From contig NZ_RHOO01000009.1 of NCBI RefSeq assembly GCF_003946555.1, forward strand, positions 26,528 through 90,527: a stretch of 64,000 nt of DNA, given 5' to 3'. The notes beneath the pieces are model-generated. The model did not search any database. It was not told the origin of the DNA and worked only from the letters and a program-made list of their open reading frames with translations. Positions 25,715-34,487 of the stretch are shown piece by piece. Each line of letters begins with the position of its first letter. The stretch's first letter is position 1. The DNA comes from Companilactobacillus hulinensis. GTDB taxonomy: Bacteria; Bacillota; Bacilli; Lactobacillales; Lactobacillaceae. A program made the translations under genes and the position numbers.

Positions 25715-26482
25715 ATGACCGAATTTATGAACAAAACAATTAATAGCATGAATATCCCATTTACCATTCGCCTTGCACTCAAGCAAAGTAATGATGAAGC
25801 TGAAAATATTATGATTGATACTTATGAAGAAATGAACCGATTCTTAGAACAAATGGATTTGAAGTTTTCACCATTTCGTGAAGATTCCCTAGTTTCGAGA
25901 TTCCAACGTGGGGATAGAGCACCACTGTTGAACTCAGAAGTCTTTGAATCAGTTTATTCAAAAACTGTTATTGTTGGAGAACTCGCTAATGGTTCATTTG
26001 ATGTGTATTTTAATGGCGATCCGACCAGACTGGTTAAGAGTTGGACGATTGAACAATCATTCGACAAGTTTCTAGTTCCACTCTTTGAATATGATGATAT
26101 TGTTGGTATTTCATTAAAGGGTGGTGGTGATACCAAGTTTGCGGTCAGGCCATCGACCGATTTTGAATGGAAACTTGGGACATCACTTAAAACTTACAAT
26201 TTGAGATATGGTGCGATTTCAACGGCCAGATGTAACAGTCGTGCCAAATACCTTGAAAAGGATAAGTTAGATGCTATTCAAGAAATCTCAATTGTTGGGG
26301 ATAATCTTGTGGATACTAATATTTTGGCGAATATCGGATTGGCCGCAGGAACCCACAAGTTCACTCATTTGATTGAAAATTCGTACCTTAGTGGTATGTT
26401 GATCGATAATGAAGAATCAATTATCTTTGCAGAAGGAATTTTGAATCGTAACAATCATGCAGAAAAAGTTAGAGTTAAATAA
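25715..26482 (+). CDS. Divergent ApbE-like protein 2
   Basis: A 255-residue paralog of the preceding gene. It keeps KFSPFREDSLVSRFQRGD, FNGDPTRLVKSWTIEQSFD and, unlike gene 1, the GGGD flavin motif (SLKGGGDTKF near residue 140). The C-terminal metal-site segment reads TNILANIGLAAG, again lacking the usual Asp and Thr. ATG 25715 was chosen because AAAGGAG lies nine bases before it. It has its own promoter and terminator. A flavin-binding or flavinylation role is possible; the degenerate metal site leaves this open. Confidence 0.65.
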   Translation: MTEFMNKTINSMNIPFTIRLALKQSNDEAENIMIDTYEEMNRFLEQMDLKFSPFREDSLVSRFQRGDRAPLLNSEVFESVYSKTVIVGELANGSFDVYFNGDPTRLVKSWTIEQSFDKFLVPLFEYDDIVGISLKGGGDTKFAVRPSTDFEWKLGTSLKTYNLRYGAISTARCNSRAKYLEKDKLDAIQEISIVGDNLVDTNILANIGLAAGTHKFTHLIENSYLSGMLIDNEESIIFAEGILNRNNHAEKVRVK

Positions 26483-26490
26483 TCGAAAAA

Positions 26491-26535
26491 AATATTGTAG
26501 GCGGGTGTATGTTTTTACACTGCTTACAGTATTTT
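26491..26535 (+). terminator. Rho-independent terminator of ApbE-like gene 2
   Basis: A long stem, with AATATTGTAGGC on the left and GCTTACAGTATT on the right around GGTGTA/TACAC, is followed by six T. Confidence 0.8.
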
Positions 26536-26563
26536 TTGTTTTCAGACGTAGGCGAGAACGAAT

Positions 26564-27448
26564 CTAGTCGTCCCAAACCTCGACTGAATCATCATAACCA
26601 TCTGGATTACCATGCCATAAGAAGTCTCCGTACCAAAGGCTACGTTTGTCAATATCGAATCCATTGATTTCGGCAACATCGGCGTCACTTAATTCAAAGT
26701 CATAAATATCAGCATTTTGAATAATACGTGCTTCGTGGACTGACTTAGGAATAGTGATGATTCCACGTTGTAGATCCCAACGTAAAATAACTTGGGCTAC
26801 TGACTTGTTATACTTGTCAGCGATAGCTTTCAAGCGTGTATCACTAAGAACGGCTCCACCGCCAAGTGGTGACCAAGCTTCTAGATGGATGTTGTGCTTG
26901 TCACAGAAGTCTTTGATGTCAGCTTCTTGGCAGAGTGGATGGAATTCCATTTGGTTCACAGCAGGTTTAACTGATGCGTTCAAGAGAATGTCCTTCATTT
27001 TGGCAATATTGAAGTTAGAAATACCAATTGCACGAGCTTTGCCATCGTGATAAATCTTTTCTAGTGCACGCCATGTTTCAAGATATGTGCCATCAACTGG
27101 CCAGTGAATCAAAAGTAAGTCAACATAACTAGTTTGAAGACGTTTCAGTTGTCCTTCAAATTGTTCTAGAGTTGAGTCGTAACCTTGATCACCATTGAAG
27201 ATCTTAGTTGTTAAGAAGATATCTTCACGTTTCATATTATTGTCGGCGAGGGCCTTCTTGAGTCCTTCACCAACACCAGCTTCGTTGCCGTATTGTTTGG
27301 CTGTGTCGATAGCCTTGTAGCCATGCTTGATCGCCCATTGGACGGATTGAGATGCACCGGCATTATTCACTTTCCAAACACCTAATCCTACTTGTGGCAT
27401 TTGAACACCATTGTTCAATGTAACTGTGGATTCCAAATTTAAAGTCAT
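26564..27448 (-). CDS. Aldo/keto reductase
   Basis: A 294-residue NADPH-dependent aldo/keto reductase with a TIM-barrel fold. The catalytic tetrad is visible: Asp and Tyr in AIDTAKQYGNEAG, Lys in FLTTKIFN and His in LLLIHWPVDGTY. The NADPH-binding loop IPKSVHEARI is near residue 240. The family includes glyoxal/methylglyoxal reductases and 2,5-diketogluconate reductases, and detoxification of small aldehydes is likely. The ATG at 27448 is preceded by GGAGGTATTAAT; a longer in-frame extension would run antisense into fbp and is not used. Divergent from fbp. Confidence 0.92.
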   Translation of the reverse strand: MTLNLESTVTLNNGVQMPQVGLGVWKVNNAGASQSVQWAIKHGYKAIDTAKQYGNEAGVGEGLKKALADNNMKREDIFLTTKIFNGDQGYDSTLEQFEGQLKRLQTSYVDLLLIHWPVDGTYLETWRALEKIYHDGKARAIGISNFNIAKMKDILLNASVKPAVNQMEFHPLCQEADIKDFCDKHNIHLEAWSPLGGGAVLSDTRLKAIADKYNKSVAQVILRWDLQRGIITIPKSVHEARIIQNADIYDFELSDADVAEINGFDIDKRSLWYGDFLWHGNPDGYDDSVEVWDD

Positions 27449-27587
27449 ATTAATACCTCCATATAAACATTTTAACGCAAAGCATTTTGTGATTCTTGTA
27501 AATCGTCTGTCTATTTGGTATAGTTCGGATTGTTTATATGTAACAGTTATAATAACCAGTTCATATACGAAAGGTATAGTTAAATTT

Positions 27588-29477
27588 ATGAAAAATACAT
27601 TCACAAGTGATAATGAAATTAAATCAGAAATTATTAATCTTTCCGCTATCTTGAATTTGCCCAAAGGAACCGAGACATTTGTCAGCGATATTCATGGCGA
27701 ATATGATGAATTTGCTCATATATTACGAAATGGTTCAGGAAATACTAAGCAAAAGGTCAGTGAATTATTCACTGGTCGTTTGACTGATGAGAGCCAGAAA
27801 AAATTGGCTTTTCTAATTTACTATCCGTCAGAAATATTGCGCCAAACTAAGAACAAATTTGAAAGTAATGATGATTTGAATCAGTGGTATATGACGACTT
27901 TCAACAATTTGATTGAGATGTTGCAGTATACTGCCAACAAATATACACGTTCAAAAGTCAGAAAGGCTATGGATAGTGAGTTTGTTTATATAACAGAAGA
28001 GCTTTTGTATGCTGATCCTAGTGATGGGACTAAGCATCTATATTATTCGGAAATCATGGACAGCATCATTCGACTTAAAATGGCAGACTCATTTATTATT
28101 TCAACTTGCCATACAATTCAAAAGCTGGTCGTAGATCATCTACACATCATTGGGGATGTCTATGATCGTGGACCACATCCTGACTTGATAATTGATCACT
28201 TGATGAATAATTGTGGCAGTCTTGATTTTCAGTGGGGCAATCATGATATCCTTTGGATCGGCAGTGTCTCAGGATCAAAGCTCTGCATGGCCAATCTTGT
28301 CAGGATCAGTGCACGCTATGATAACTTGGATATTCTTAGTGAATCGTATGGAATCAACTTTGATAAACTAGAGAAATTTGCATTGAAGAACTATCAACCA
28401 CTGAAGTCATTTTGTCCCAAGTCAGACACTGGAACGCAGATAACACCTGAGATAGAACAACGCAATAATTGTGTCCAACAGGCAATCGCCATTATGCAGT
28501 TCAAATTAGAGGGTCAGGCAATTAAGCGTAACCCGGATTTTTTAATGAGCTCTCGGATGATGTTAGGCAAACTTACCAACAGTAAAAAACATATCAATAT
28601 TGGCGGCAAAAAATACGATATCGTTGACGGATGTTTCCAACTCGTAGATTCAAATGATCCTTATAAATTAACTAAGGAAGAATCAATAATCATCGATGAT
28701 TTAATTGAACAATTCATTAATTCTAAGAAATTATGTAAGCATATGAAATACATGGTCGATAATGGGTCAATGTACCTTCGTTATAACGGTAACTTATTGC
28801 TTCATGGCTGTGTTCCAGTCGATAGTCAGGGTGAGATGTTAAGTCTGAAGCTTGCTGGTAAAAAGTATTCTGGCAAGTCACTATTTGACTTCTTCGATAA
28901 AGTTTTGAGAGCAGCGTTTAGTAATCCTCAAACTAAAGATTGTTATAATTCAGACATTCTCTGGTATCTTTGGACTGGCAAACTCTCGCCATTATTTGGT
29001 AAGGGTGATATGACGACCTTTGAGCGCTATTTTATTAATGATAAGTCATTACAACATGAGAAGAAAAATCCCTATTATTCGTTGCGAAAAGAAGAATGGT
29101 TTGCGGACAAGTTATTGCAGGAGTTTGGATTGGACGTTAAAACCGGCCACATTATTAATGGTCATACACCAGTTAAACTGGGGCATTCACCTATTATGGC
29201 TAATGGCAAGATATTCGTTATTGATGGTGGGATGTCTAAACCGTATCACAAGACTACTGGTATTGGGGGCTACACGTTGCTCTATAATTCTTACGGATTA
29301 CAACTAGTAACCCATGAACCATTTACTACTCGTCAAAAGGCAATCAAAGATATGACCGACGTTGTTTCGACTAAGCGTGTTATTGAACAGTCTGTTAAAC
29401 GTCAAACGGTGGGTGACACTGATATTGGTAGACAAATAAAAAAGCAGATAGCTGAGCTATCTGCTAGATTGAATTAG
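27588..29477 (+). CDS. fbp: Fructose-1,6-bisphosphatase, class III
   Basis: A 629-residue Firmicutes-type FBPase of the calcineurin-like metallophosphatase superfamily, converting fructose 1,6-bisphosphate to fructose 6-phosphate in gluconeogenesis. Metal-site motifs are visible: FVSDIHGEYDEF near residue 29, IIGDVYDRGPHPD near 190, FQWGNHDILW near 217 and INGHTPVK near 520. The length fits the family. ATG 27588 follows AAAGG; the upstream in-frame codons overlap the divergent gene's leader. The family A array lies downstream in the opposite direction. Confidence 0.93.
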   Translation: MKNTFTSDNEIKSEIINLSAILNLPKGTETFVSDIHGEYDEFAHILRNGSGNTKQKVSELFTGRLTDESQKKLAFLIYYPSEILRQTKNKFESNDDLNQWYMTTFNNLIEMLQYTANKYTRSKVRKAMDSEFVYITEELLYADPSDGTKHLYYSEIMDSIIRLKMADSFIISTCHTIQKLVVDHLHIIGDVYDRGPHPDLIIDHLMNNCGSLDFQWGNHDILWIGSVSGSKLCMANLVRISARYDNLDILSESYGINFDKLEKFALKNYQPLKSFCPKSDTGTQITPEIEQRNNCVQQAIAIMQFKLEGQAIKRNPDFLMSSRMMLGKLTNSKKHINIGGKKYDIVDGCFQLVDSNDPYKLTKEESIIIDDLIEQFINSKKLCKHMKYMVDNGSMYLRYNGNLLLHGCVPVDSQGEMLSLKLAGKKYSGKSLFDFFDKVLRAAFSNPQTKDCYNSDILWYLWTGKLSPLFGKGDMTTFERYFINDKSLQHEKKNPYYSLRKEEWFADKLLQEFGLDVKTGHIINGHTPVKLGHSPIMANGKIFVIDGGMSKPYHKTTGIGGYTLLYNSYGLQLVTHEPFTTRQKAIKDMTDVVSTKRVIEQSVKRQTVGDTDIGRQIKKQIAELSARLN

Positions 29478-29499
29478 GTTTGTAAATGAGATACAGAAG

Positions 29500-29888
29500 C
29501 CGAGTCATGTTCAACATTTCCCAGGTTTCTTCCACTCTCTAAACGAGTTGCGAAAGTCAGCTTCCTGTGCTTGCTACGATCAGTAAATGCATCACTGCGT
29601 GATACCTTCACTAATCTAGGCAATGCTCAGAATCTCCCGCCTTTCTCCACTCTCTAAACGAGTTGCAGAAACCAAATGTCTCCGCTTGACTACGATAAAT
29701 AATGGATGCATAAAGCACATCAATCATTTATCTAGGTCATGCTCAACATTTCCCGGATTTCTTCCACTCTCTAAACGAGTTGCGAAAGTCAGCTTCCTGC
29801 GTTTGCTACGATTAGTAAATGCATCACTGCGTGATACCTTCACTAATCTAGGCAATGCTCGGAATCTCCCGCCTTTCTCCACTCTCTA
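29500..29888 (-). repeat. Family A structured element, three copies plus one truncated copy
   Basis: Read on the minus strand, copies begin AGAGAGTG at 29887, 29772 and 29655 and end with CAACTCGTTT; a fourth (about 29540 to 29500) keeps only the 5' half. The first AGAGAGTG overlaps the TAG stop of pyrP. The middle copy has a wholly different apical hairpin (ATAAATGATTGATGTGC against ATGCATCCATTATTTAT) and the second stem TGAC/GTCA where its neighbours have TTGC/GCAA, again with pairing kept. No open reading frame or terminator T-run is seen within. Confidence 0.75.
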
Positions 29889-31184
29889 TTCTGATAATGC
29901 TTTCTTAGGCAAAATAAGGTTCAATACGATACCGACAATTGTAGCAACACCGATACCTGTAAATTGGAATGTTCCTATCTTTAAGTAGGCATTTCCAATA
30001 CCGATAACTAGAATAACTGAAGCAATCATCAAATTGTGTTTCTTATTGAAATCGACTTTGTTATCGACTAGTAGTTTTAAACCGCTTGATGCGATAACAC
30101 CGAATAGCACGAAACTGATACCACCGATAACTGGTCCGGGGATTGTTTGAATTAGGGCACTTAATTTACCAACGAATCCGAACAAGGCGGCGAAGACGGC
30201 GGCACCAACAATAACGTAAACTGAGAAGATCTTATTAACGGCCATAACACCAATGTTTTCACCGTATGATGTAATAGGAGGACCACCGATCAATCCGGCA
30301 AAGATTGAGGCTGTACCATCACCGGCAAGTGTTCTGTGTAGTCCGGGATTCTTGAAGAAGTTTCTGTGTGTTAATTCATCAAGAACCATGATGTGGCCTA
30401 GATGTTCAGCCATTGTAACGAAGGCTATCGGGGCAAAACTCAAGATGGCATCCCAATAGATTTTCTTAGGCGTGTAGCTAATGAATGGAAATTCGAAGTT
30501 AGGTAACTTGAACCAAGGTGTGTTGGCAACTTGTGTGAAGTCAACAATACCAAAGGCAACAGAGATTCCGTATCCACAAACGATACCAAGCAAGATGGCA
30601 ATGTTGCTCCAGAATCCCTTGAAGTACATATTGAATAAGACAGTTAAGAATAATGTGATCATTGAAATAATGAAGTATTTCAAGTCGTAGTGGCCATTGT
30701 TCATCATAGCGTTGTCGGCAGCATTACTTGCGACAGACAATCCAATAACGATGATAATAGGTCCAACAACGATAGGTGGTAGAGCTTTATCGATCCAGTC
30801 AGAACCGATGAAGGCAATCAGTAGTGCAACTACTAGATATACCAAACCAACTGCGATAGTACCTTGAGCGACACCGGCATATCCAGCTGTTTTCATTAGG
30901 GCAATACTTGGAACGATGAAAGAAAAACTTGAACTCATGTAGGCAGGAATTCTACCTTTGGTGATCAAAATATGAAGAATAGTACCAATACCGGAACTGA
31001 ACAGTGCAATACCAGGATCCAATCCAATTAGTAATGGTACTAGGACTGTAGCTCCAAACATTGAGAATAAATGCTGTAATGATAGTAACCACCAGCTACT
31101 TAGCGGTGGTCTTTCGTATAGATCAATAACCGCGTCAGGATTTCTGTAAGTCTTGTCGTTTGTATCCAATTTGTTTTCCCCCAT
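29886..31184 (-). CDS. pyrP: Uracil permease, NCS2 family
   Basis: A 432-residue nucleobase:cation symporter-2 of the UraA/PyrP type with about 14 membrane segments. Motifs include QHLFSMFGATVLVPLLIG near residue 38, the substrate-site AEHLGHIMVLDE near 250 and GGPPITSYGENIGVMA near 290. A PyrR-binding attenuator precedes it, proving pyrimidine control. The stop TAG overlaps the first base pairs of a family A element array. No other pyr gene is adjacent. Confidence 0.93.
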   Translation of the reverse strand: MGENKLDTNDKTYRNPDAVIDLYERPPLSSWWLLSLQHLFSMFGATVLVPLLIGLDPGIALFSSGIGTILHILITKGRIPAYMSSSFSFIVPSIALMKTAGYAGVAQGTIAVGLVYLVVALLIAFIGSDWIDKALPPIVVGPIIIVIGLSVASNAADNAMMNNGHYDLKYFIISMITLFLTVLFNMYFKGFWSNIAILLGIVCGYGISVAFGIVDFTQVANTPWFKLPNFEFPFISYTPKKIYWDAILSFAPIAFVTMAEHLGHIMVLDELTHRNFFKNPGLHRTLAGDGTASIFAGLIGGPPITSYGENIGVMAVNKIFSVYVIVGAAVFAALFGFVGKLSALIQTIPGPVIGGISFVLFGVIASSGLKLLVDNKVDFNKKHNLMIASVILVIGIGNAYLKIGTFQFTGIGVATIVGIVLNLILPKKALSE

Positions 31185-31192
31185 TTTGTATT

Positions 31193-31263
31193 AGAGAGTG
31201 AGGATAAGCACAGAGGTTTGCTTGTCGCAACTCGTTTTCGAAAGCCAACTTTCTCCACTCTCT
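31193..31263. repeat. Family A fragment pair (inverted AGAGAGTG ends)
   Basis: A 71-bp block is bounded by AGAGAGTG (31193) and CACTCTCT (31256). It contains CGCAACTCGTTTT and a hairpin GATAAGC/GCTTGTC, but no GAGCAT core or apical hairpin. It looks like a collapsed or fused remnant of family A inside the pyrP leader, between the attenuator terminator and the start codon. Confidence 0.55.
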
Positions 31264-31265
31264 GC

Positions 31266-31376
31266 AAAAAAAATAGTCCTCTATCCCGTGTATGCGAAAT
31301 AAAAGACTTGTACGTGTACCTTTTTAGCCTCACGGGACCAATGTTAAAGGACTATTTGATTTTCTTAATCATAGTA
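31266..31376 (-). promoter_or_regulatory. PyrR-dependent transcription attenuator of pyrP
   Basis: On the minus strand, GGTCCCGTGAGGCT (31339-31326) matches the PyrR binding loop. AATAGTCCT (31356-31348) can pair with AGGACTATT (31280-31272), which is followed by a T-run, forming the terminator, and the loop CCCGTGAG can pair with the later CACGGGAT. With UMP/UTP, PyrR would stabilise the terminator-permitting fold and shut off uracil uptake. Confidence 0.88.
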
Positions 31377-31476
31377 GAATTTAAAAGATAAGTCAACAAG
31401 AGAGTTGAAAAGATAAGACAACAATGAAATACTTAGAATATGAATGTAAAGCGCTAACAGAGGAGAGAATTTTTTT

Positions 31477-32085
31477 ATGGTTGAATTGTACATTGTAAGA
31501 CATGGTGAGACAGATACTAACTACGAGAACCGTATTAATGGTATGTCTACCAACAAGCCTTTGAACGAGAAAGGTGTCGCTCAAGTTGAGGAACTCGAGA
31601 AGAATATTGATATTAATATGTTTGATGAAGTTTACTCAAGTTCACTATTGAGAGCTAAACAAACAGCTGAGATTTTGAATCAAAATGTTCACGAAATCAA
31701 ATTCGATGACAGATTACTAGAAGCCGATTACGGTAGCTGGGATGGTAAGACTGAAGAAGAGATGATCGCACAACATCCCGATGTATTCGATGAGAACCAT
31801 TATTTAATGGCAGGATACACAAAGTATGCCAAAGATGGTGAAGAATACGATCACGTCTACAAACGTGTTGATGACTTCATGACTGATATGACTAAGAAGG
31901 GTGACGAGAAGATTCTGGTCGTTTGCCACGGTTTTGTTAGTCGTGCCTTTATGAAAGTCGTAACTGGAGCTCAAAATATTTCTAATATTATCCAACCAGA
32001 CAATGCTGGAGTATCAAAATATAGAATTTCAGCTTCAGGCCAAAGGTATATGTTGTATTATGGAAGAATGAATCATATCAACTAA
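31477..32085 (+). CDS. Histidine phosphatase family protein (phosphoglycerate mutase-like)
   Basis: A 202-residue protein with the family motif RHGETDTNYENRING at residue 8 (catalytic His9), a second Arg in SSLLRAKQTAE, the Glu in LLEADYGSWDGK and the second His in VVCHGFVSRAF. Such proteins act as small-molecule phosphatases or mutases; lactobacilli carry several. AGAGGAGAGAA precedes ATG. menG follows 22 bases after the stop, so they share a transcript. The substrate is unknown. Confidence 0.88.
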   Translation: MVELYIVRHGETDTNYENRINGMSTNKPLNEKGVAQVEELEKNIDINMFDEVYSSSLLRAKQTAEILNQNVHEIKFDDRLLEADYGSWDGKTEEEMIAQHPDVFDENHYLMAGYTKYAKDGEEYDHVYKRVDDFMTDMTKKGDEKILVVCHGFVSRAFMKVVTGAQNISNIIQPDNAGVSKYRISASGQRYMLYYGRMNHIN

Positions 32086-32107
32086 ACATATAGATTGAGG
32101 TGGAATT

Positions 32108-32818
32108 TTGACATTAACTAATAAGGTTCCAGAAAATGATGTCAGAAAGACTTTTAATACGATTGCGAATGACTATGACAAGATGAATACGATCATGAGC
32201 TTGGGTACCCACAGAAAGTGGCGCGCCAAAGCAACTTCAATGATCACTAATCGTCCCAAGCGTATTTTGGATCTTTGCTGCGGCACAGCGGATTGGACGA
32301 TCATGCTTGGTAGTCAATTCCCACTAGCCAGAGTTTCTGGAATGGACTTCAGTCAAGAAATGTTGAAGATAGGGCAAGCTAAGGTTGGACAGTCTGAACT
32401 AGAGAACGTCGAGTTATTAGCTGGAGATGCAATGAATCTGACTTTTCTCGACGATAGCTTTGATGTTGTAACTATCGGATTTGGATTACGGAATGTACCC
32501 GATGCCAATAAGGTATTACAAGAGATTTATCGAGTTTTGAAACCAGGTGGACAGCTTGTCTGTCTGGAAGCGTTCAAGGTCGAGACTCCAGTGATCCGCA
32601 TAGGTTGGCAACTTTATTTTAATAAGATAATGCCCATGATGGGTAAGGTTTTCGTTTCAAAGAAAAATGAATATCAGTATTTAGATGATTCAGTGAATAA
32701 ATTCGTCAGTATTCCACAACTAGTTGAGATGTATTACAAGGCTGGTTTTGAGAATGTTAGAGTTCAGGATTTGATGTTGAAGTCCGCTGCAATTCATTTG
32801 GGTACAAAAAGAGCGTGA
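32108..32818 (+). CDS. menG: Demethylmenaquinone methyltransferase MenG/UbiE
   Basis: A 236-residue SAM-dependent C-methyltransferase that turns demethylmenaquinone into menaquinone. Family motifs are visible: VRKTFNTIANDYDKMN near the N-terminus, ILDLCCGTADWTIML (SAM site) near residue 56, TIGFGLRNVPD near 127. The start is TTG, chosen because GAGGTGG ends six bases before it. The last two codons and the TGA lie inside AGAGCGTGA, the 5' border of a family A element. No other menaquinone genes are nearby, so the quinone may come from elsewhere in the genome or from outside. Confidence 0.9.
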   Translation: MTLTNKVPENDVRKTFNTIANDYDKMNTIMSLGTHRKWRAKATSMITNRPKRILDLCCGTADWTIMLGSQFPLARVSGMDFSQEMLKIGQAKVGQSELENVELLAGDAMNLTFLDDSFDVVTIGFGLRNVPDANKVLQEIYRVLKPGGQLVCLEAFKVETPVIRIGWQLYFNKIMPMMGKVFVSKKNEYQYLDDSVNKFVSIPQLVEMYYKAGFENVRVQDLMLKSAAIHLGTKRA

Positions 32819-32933
32819 AAAAACATGTTCAGCTTTCGAGCATTAAGATAAATAAGGACTGTAATCCGATCTTGGATTACAGTCCTTATTTGGTTTAAGC
32901 GGAAAAGCTATGTTTTGTCACGCGTTTACGCCG
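32810..32933 (+). repeat. Family A variant element after menG
   Basis: The same architecture with different sequence: border AGAGCGTGA, outer stem AAAACAT with ATGTTTT, a 4-base bulge GTTC, AGCTTT with AAAGCT, the core GAGCATTAA with TTTAAGC, and an 18-bp apical hairpin ending GTAATCC/GGATTAC. Border GCGTGA pairs with TCACGC where other copies have GAG/CTC. The 3' flank CGCGTTTACG parallels AACTCGTTTT of the arrays. Confidence 0.65.
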
Positions 32934-32938
32934 CAAGT

Positions 32939-34360
32939 TTAAATATTTTCTTTAGTCATATGGTGGCTCAAGAACCAAGCTGGAATAACGGCGAGCACTG
33001 TAACGATGACAGTAACTACGAAGGCACCTTGATAGGCTGAATTCAGATGAGCGGGTGTCATAAGTTCACCATTTAATTGTGTTTGAATCCAGGTTGCAAG
33101 TAATGCGGTACCGAAAGCTCCACCGATATTTTGTAACATACGAGAAGCGGTTGTTGCTTCAGAAACTAGTTCAGATGGCACACCTGAGTACGCATCAGAC
33201 ATGATTGGAATAGTCATTCCACCTTGAGCGATACCACGAATAAATAGTGTTGCAAGAATTATCCAAGTTGCTGTTTTGGCATTGAAATAAGCGAATGGCA
33301 GAGTTCCAATGACTGCAATAACAATGGCAACTAGAACGACCCAACGTGCACCGATACGGTCAGTTAATCTACCAATTTGGCTACGGGCAATTAATAGTCC
33401 TAACCCCTGAGCAATTAAATAAATTCCAGACATCACAACACTTAATCCACGAATATTTTGAAGATATAGTGGCAGGATGAACATTGCTCCGTTGACAGTT
33501 AATCCGGATAACAATAAAAGAATACTTGAGGCGGTAAAGCTAGGAAACTTGAATAGCTTGAGACTCACAAGAGCACGTTTGGGGAATATCAAAGCATAAA
33601 TCGCATAACTTATCAGCAATCCGAATCCGATTAGAATGGGGACAAAAACATTGGTATTAGTAAATTTGCCACCAGAGCTTAATTTGGTGATACCAAGGAT
33701 TAGACTGGTAAAAGCACCACCAAGAAAGAGAAGACTGATCCAATCGAACGGTTTTTTAGCAACGATTGGTTTAAACTGTGGCATCATGAAATATAGTAAA
33801 ATCAGTGATGCTAGAGCAATAGGGATGTTGACGTAGAATATCCAGTGCCAGTTGAGTGATTTGATAATGAAACCACCAAATGTAGGGCCAAGAACTGGTG
33901 CTAAGACTACAGGTAAGCTAACGATAGCCATGATACTTCCCAGTCCTTCTGGTCCAGTAGCACGAACAACTAGAGTTGTCACCATCGAAATGATGATACC
34001 GGCACCAGCACCTTGTATAATACGACCGATTATTAACATATTGATGTCAGTTGAAACGCCGGAAATAATTGATCCGATGAGAAATACTAGTAATGAAGTT
34101 AAATATATTTTTTTGCCACTAAAGTGATCGACCATCCAACCAGCTATAGGAACGACGATGCCAAGTGCTAGAATATAACTTGTAGTTACCCATTGAACCA
34201 TGTTCACCGAACTATTTAAATCTTTCATGATAGTATTGATAGCGACGTTAGTCATAGTTGTATCAAGCATTGGAGCAATTGCACCGATGACAAGTAGAAT
34301 TGCTACTTTGACTACTGATGAGTGTTCGGTAGAGGTTTCTTTAATATTTTGTGATTCCAT
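32939..34360 (-). CDS. MFS multidrug efflux transporter, DHA2 family
   Basis: A 473-residue 14-segment drug:proton antiporter of the EmrB/QacA type. WVTTSYILALGIVVPIAGW (segment 2) and IMAIVSLPVVLAPVLGPTFGG (motif C, segment 5) are visible. ATG 34360 is preceded by GAGGTG seven bases upstream. It is divergent from a TetR-type repressor gene, with an inverted repeat between them, so it is very likely repressed by that protein and induced by a toxic substrate. The substrate is unknown. It is a distinct gene from the MFS pump at 12353. Confidence 0.92.
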   Translation of the reverse strand: MESQNIKETSTEHSSVVKVAILLVIGAIAPMLDTTMTNVAINTIMKDLNSSVNMVQWVTTSYILALGIVVPIAGWMVDHFSGKKIYLTSLLVFLIGSIISGVSTDINMLIIGRIIQGAGAGIIISMVTTLVVRATGPEGLGSIMAIVSLPVVLAPVLGPTFGGFIIKSLNWHWIFYVNIPIALASLILLYFMMPQFKPIVAKKPFDWISLLFLGGAFTSLILGITKLSSGGKFTNTNVFVPILIGFGLLISYAIYALIFPKRALVSLKLFKFPSFTASSILLLLSGLTVNGAMFILPLYLQNIRGLSVVMSGIYLIAQGLGLLIARSQIGRLTDRIGARWVVLVAIVIAVIGTLPFAYFNAKTATWIILATLFIRGIAQGGMTIPIMSDAYSGVPSELVSEATTASRMLQNIGGAFGTALLATWIQTQLNGELMTPAHLNSAYQGAFVVTVIVTVLAVIPAWFLSHHMTKENI

Positions 34361-34384
34361 TTTCAACACCTCGAATATTTTACG

Positions 34385-34430
34385 AAGATAAATAATTACA
34401 TATAAGAAACTTTGGTATCTTATTTATCTT
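34385..34430. promoter_or_regulatory. Divergent operator for the MFS/TetR pair
   Basis: The perfect 11-base inverted arms AAGATAAATAA (34385-34395) and TTATTTATCTT (34420-34430) lie between the divergent genes, and GTATCTTA recurs near 34415 and 34454. This is a probable TetR-family binding region. Confidence 0.6.
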
Positions 34431-34487
34431 GTTGAACAGAATAGTACACCGTAGTATCTTAAATTGCAAGAAATGGAGTGAATAAAT

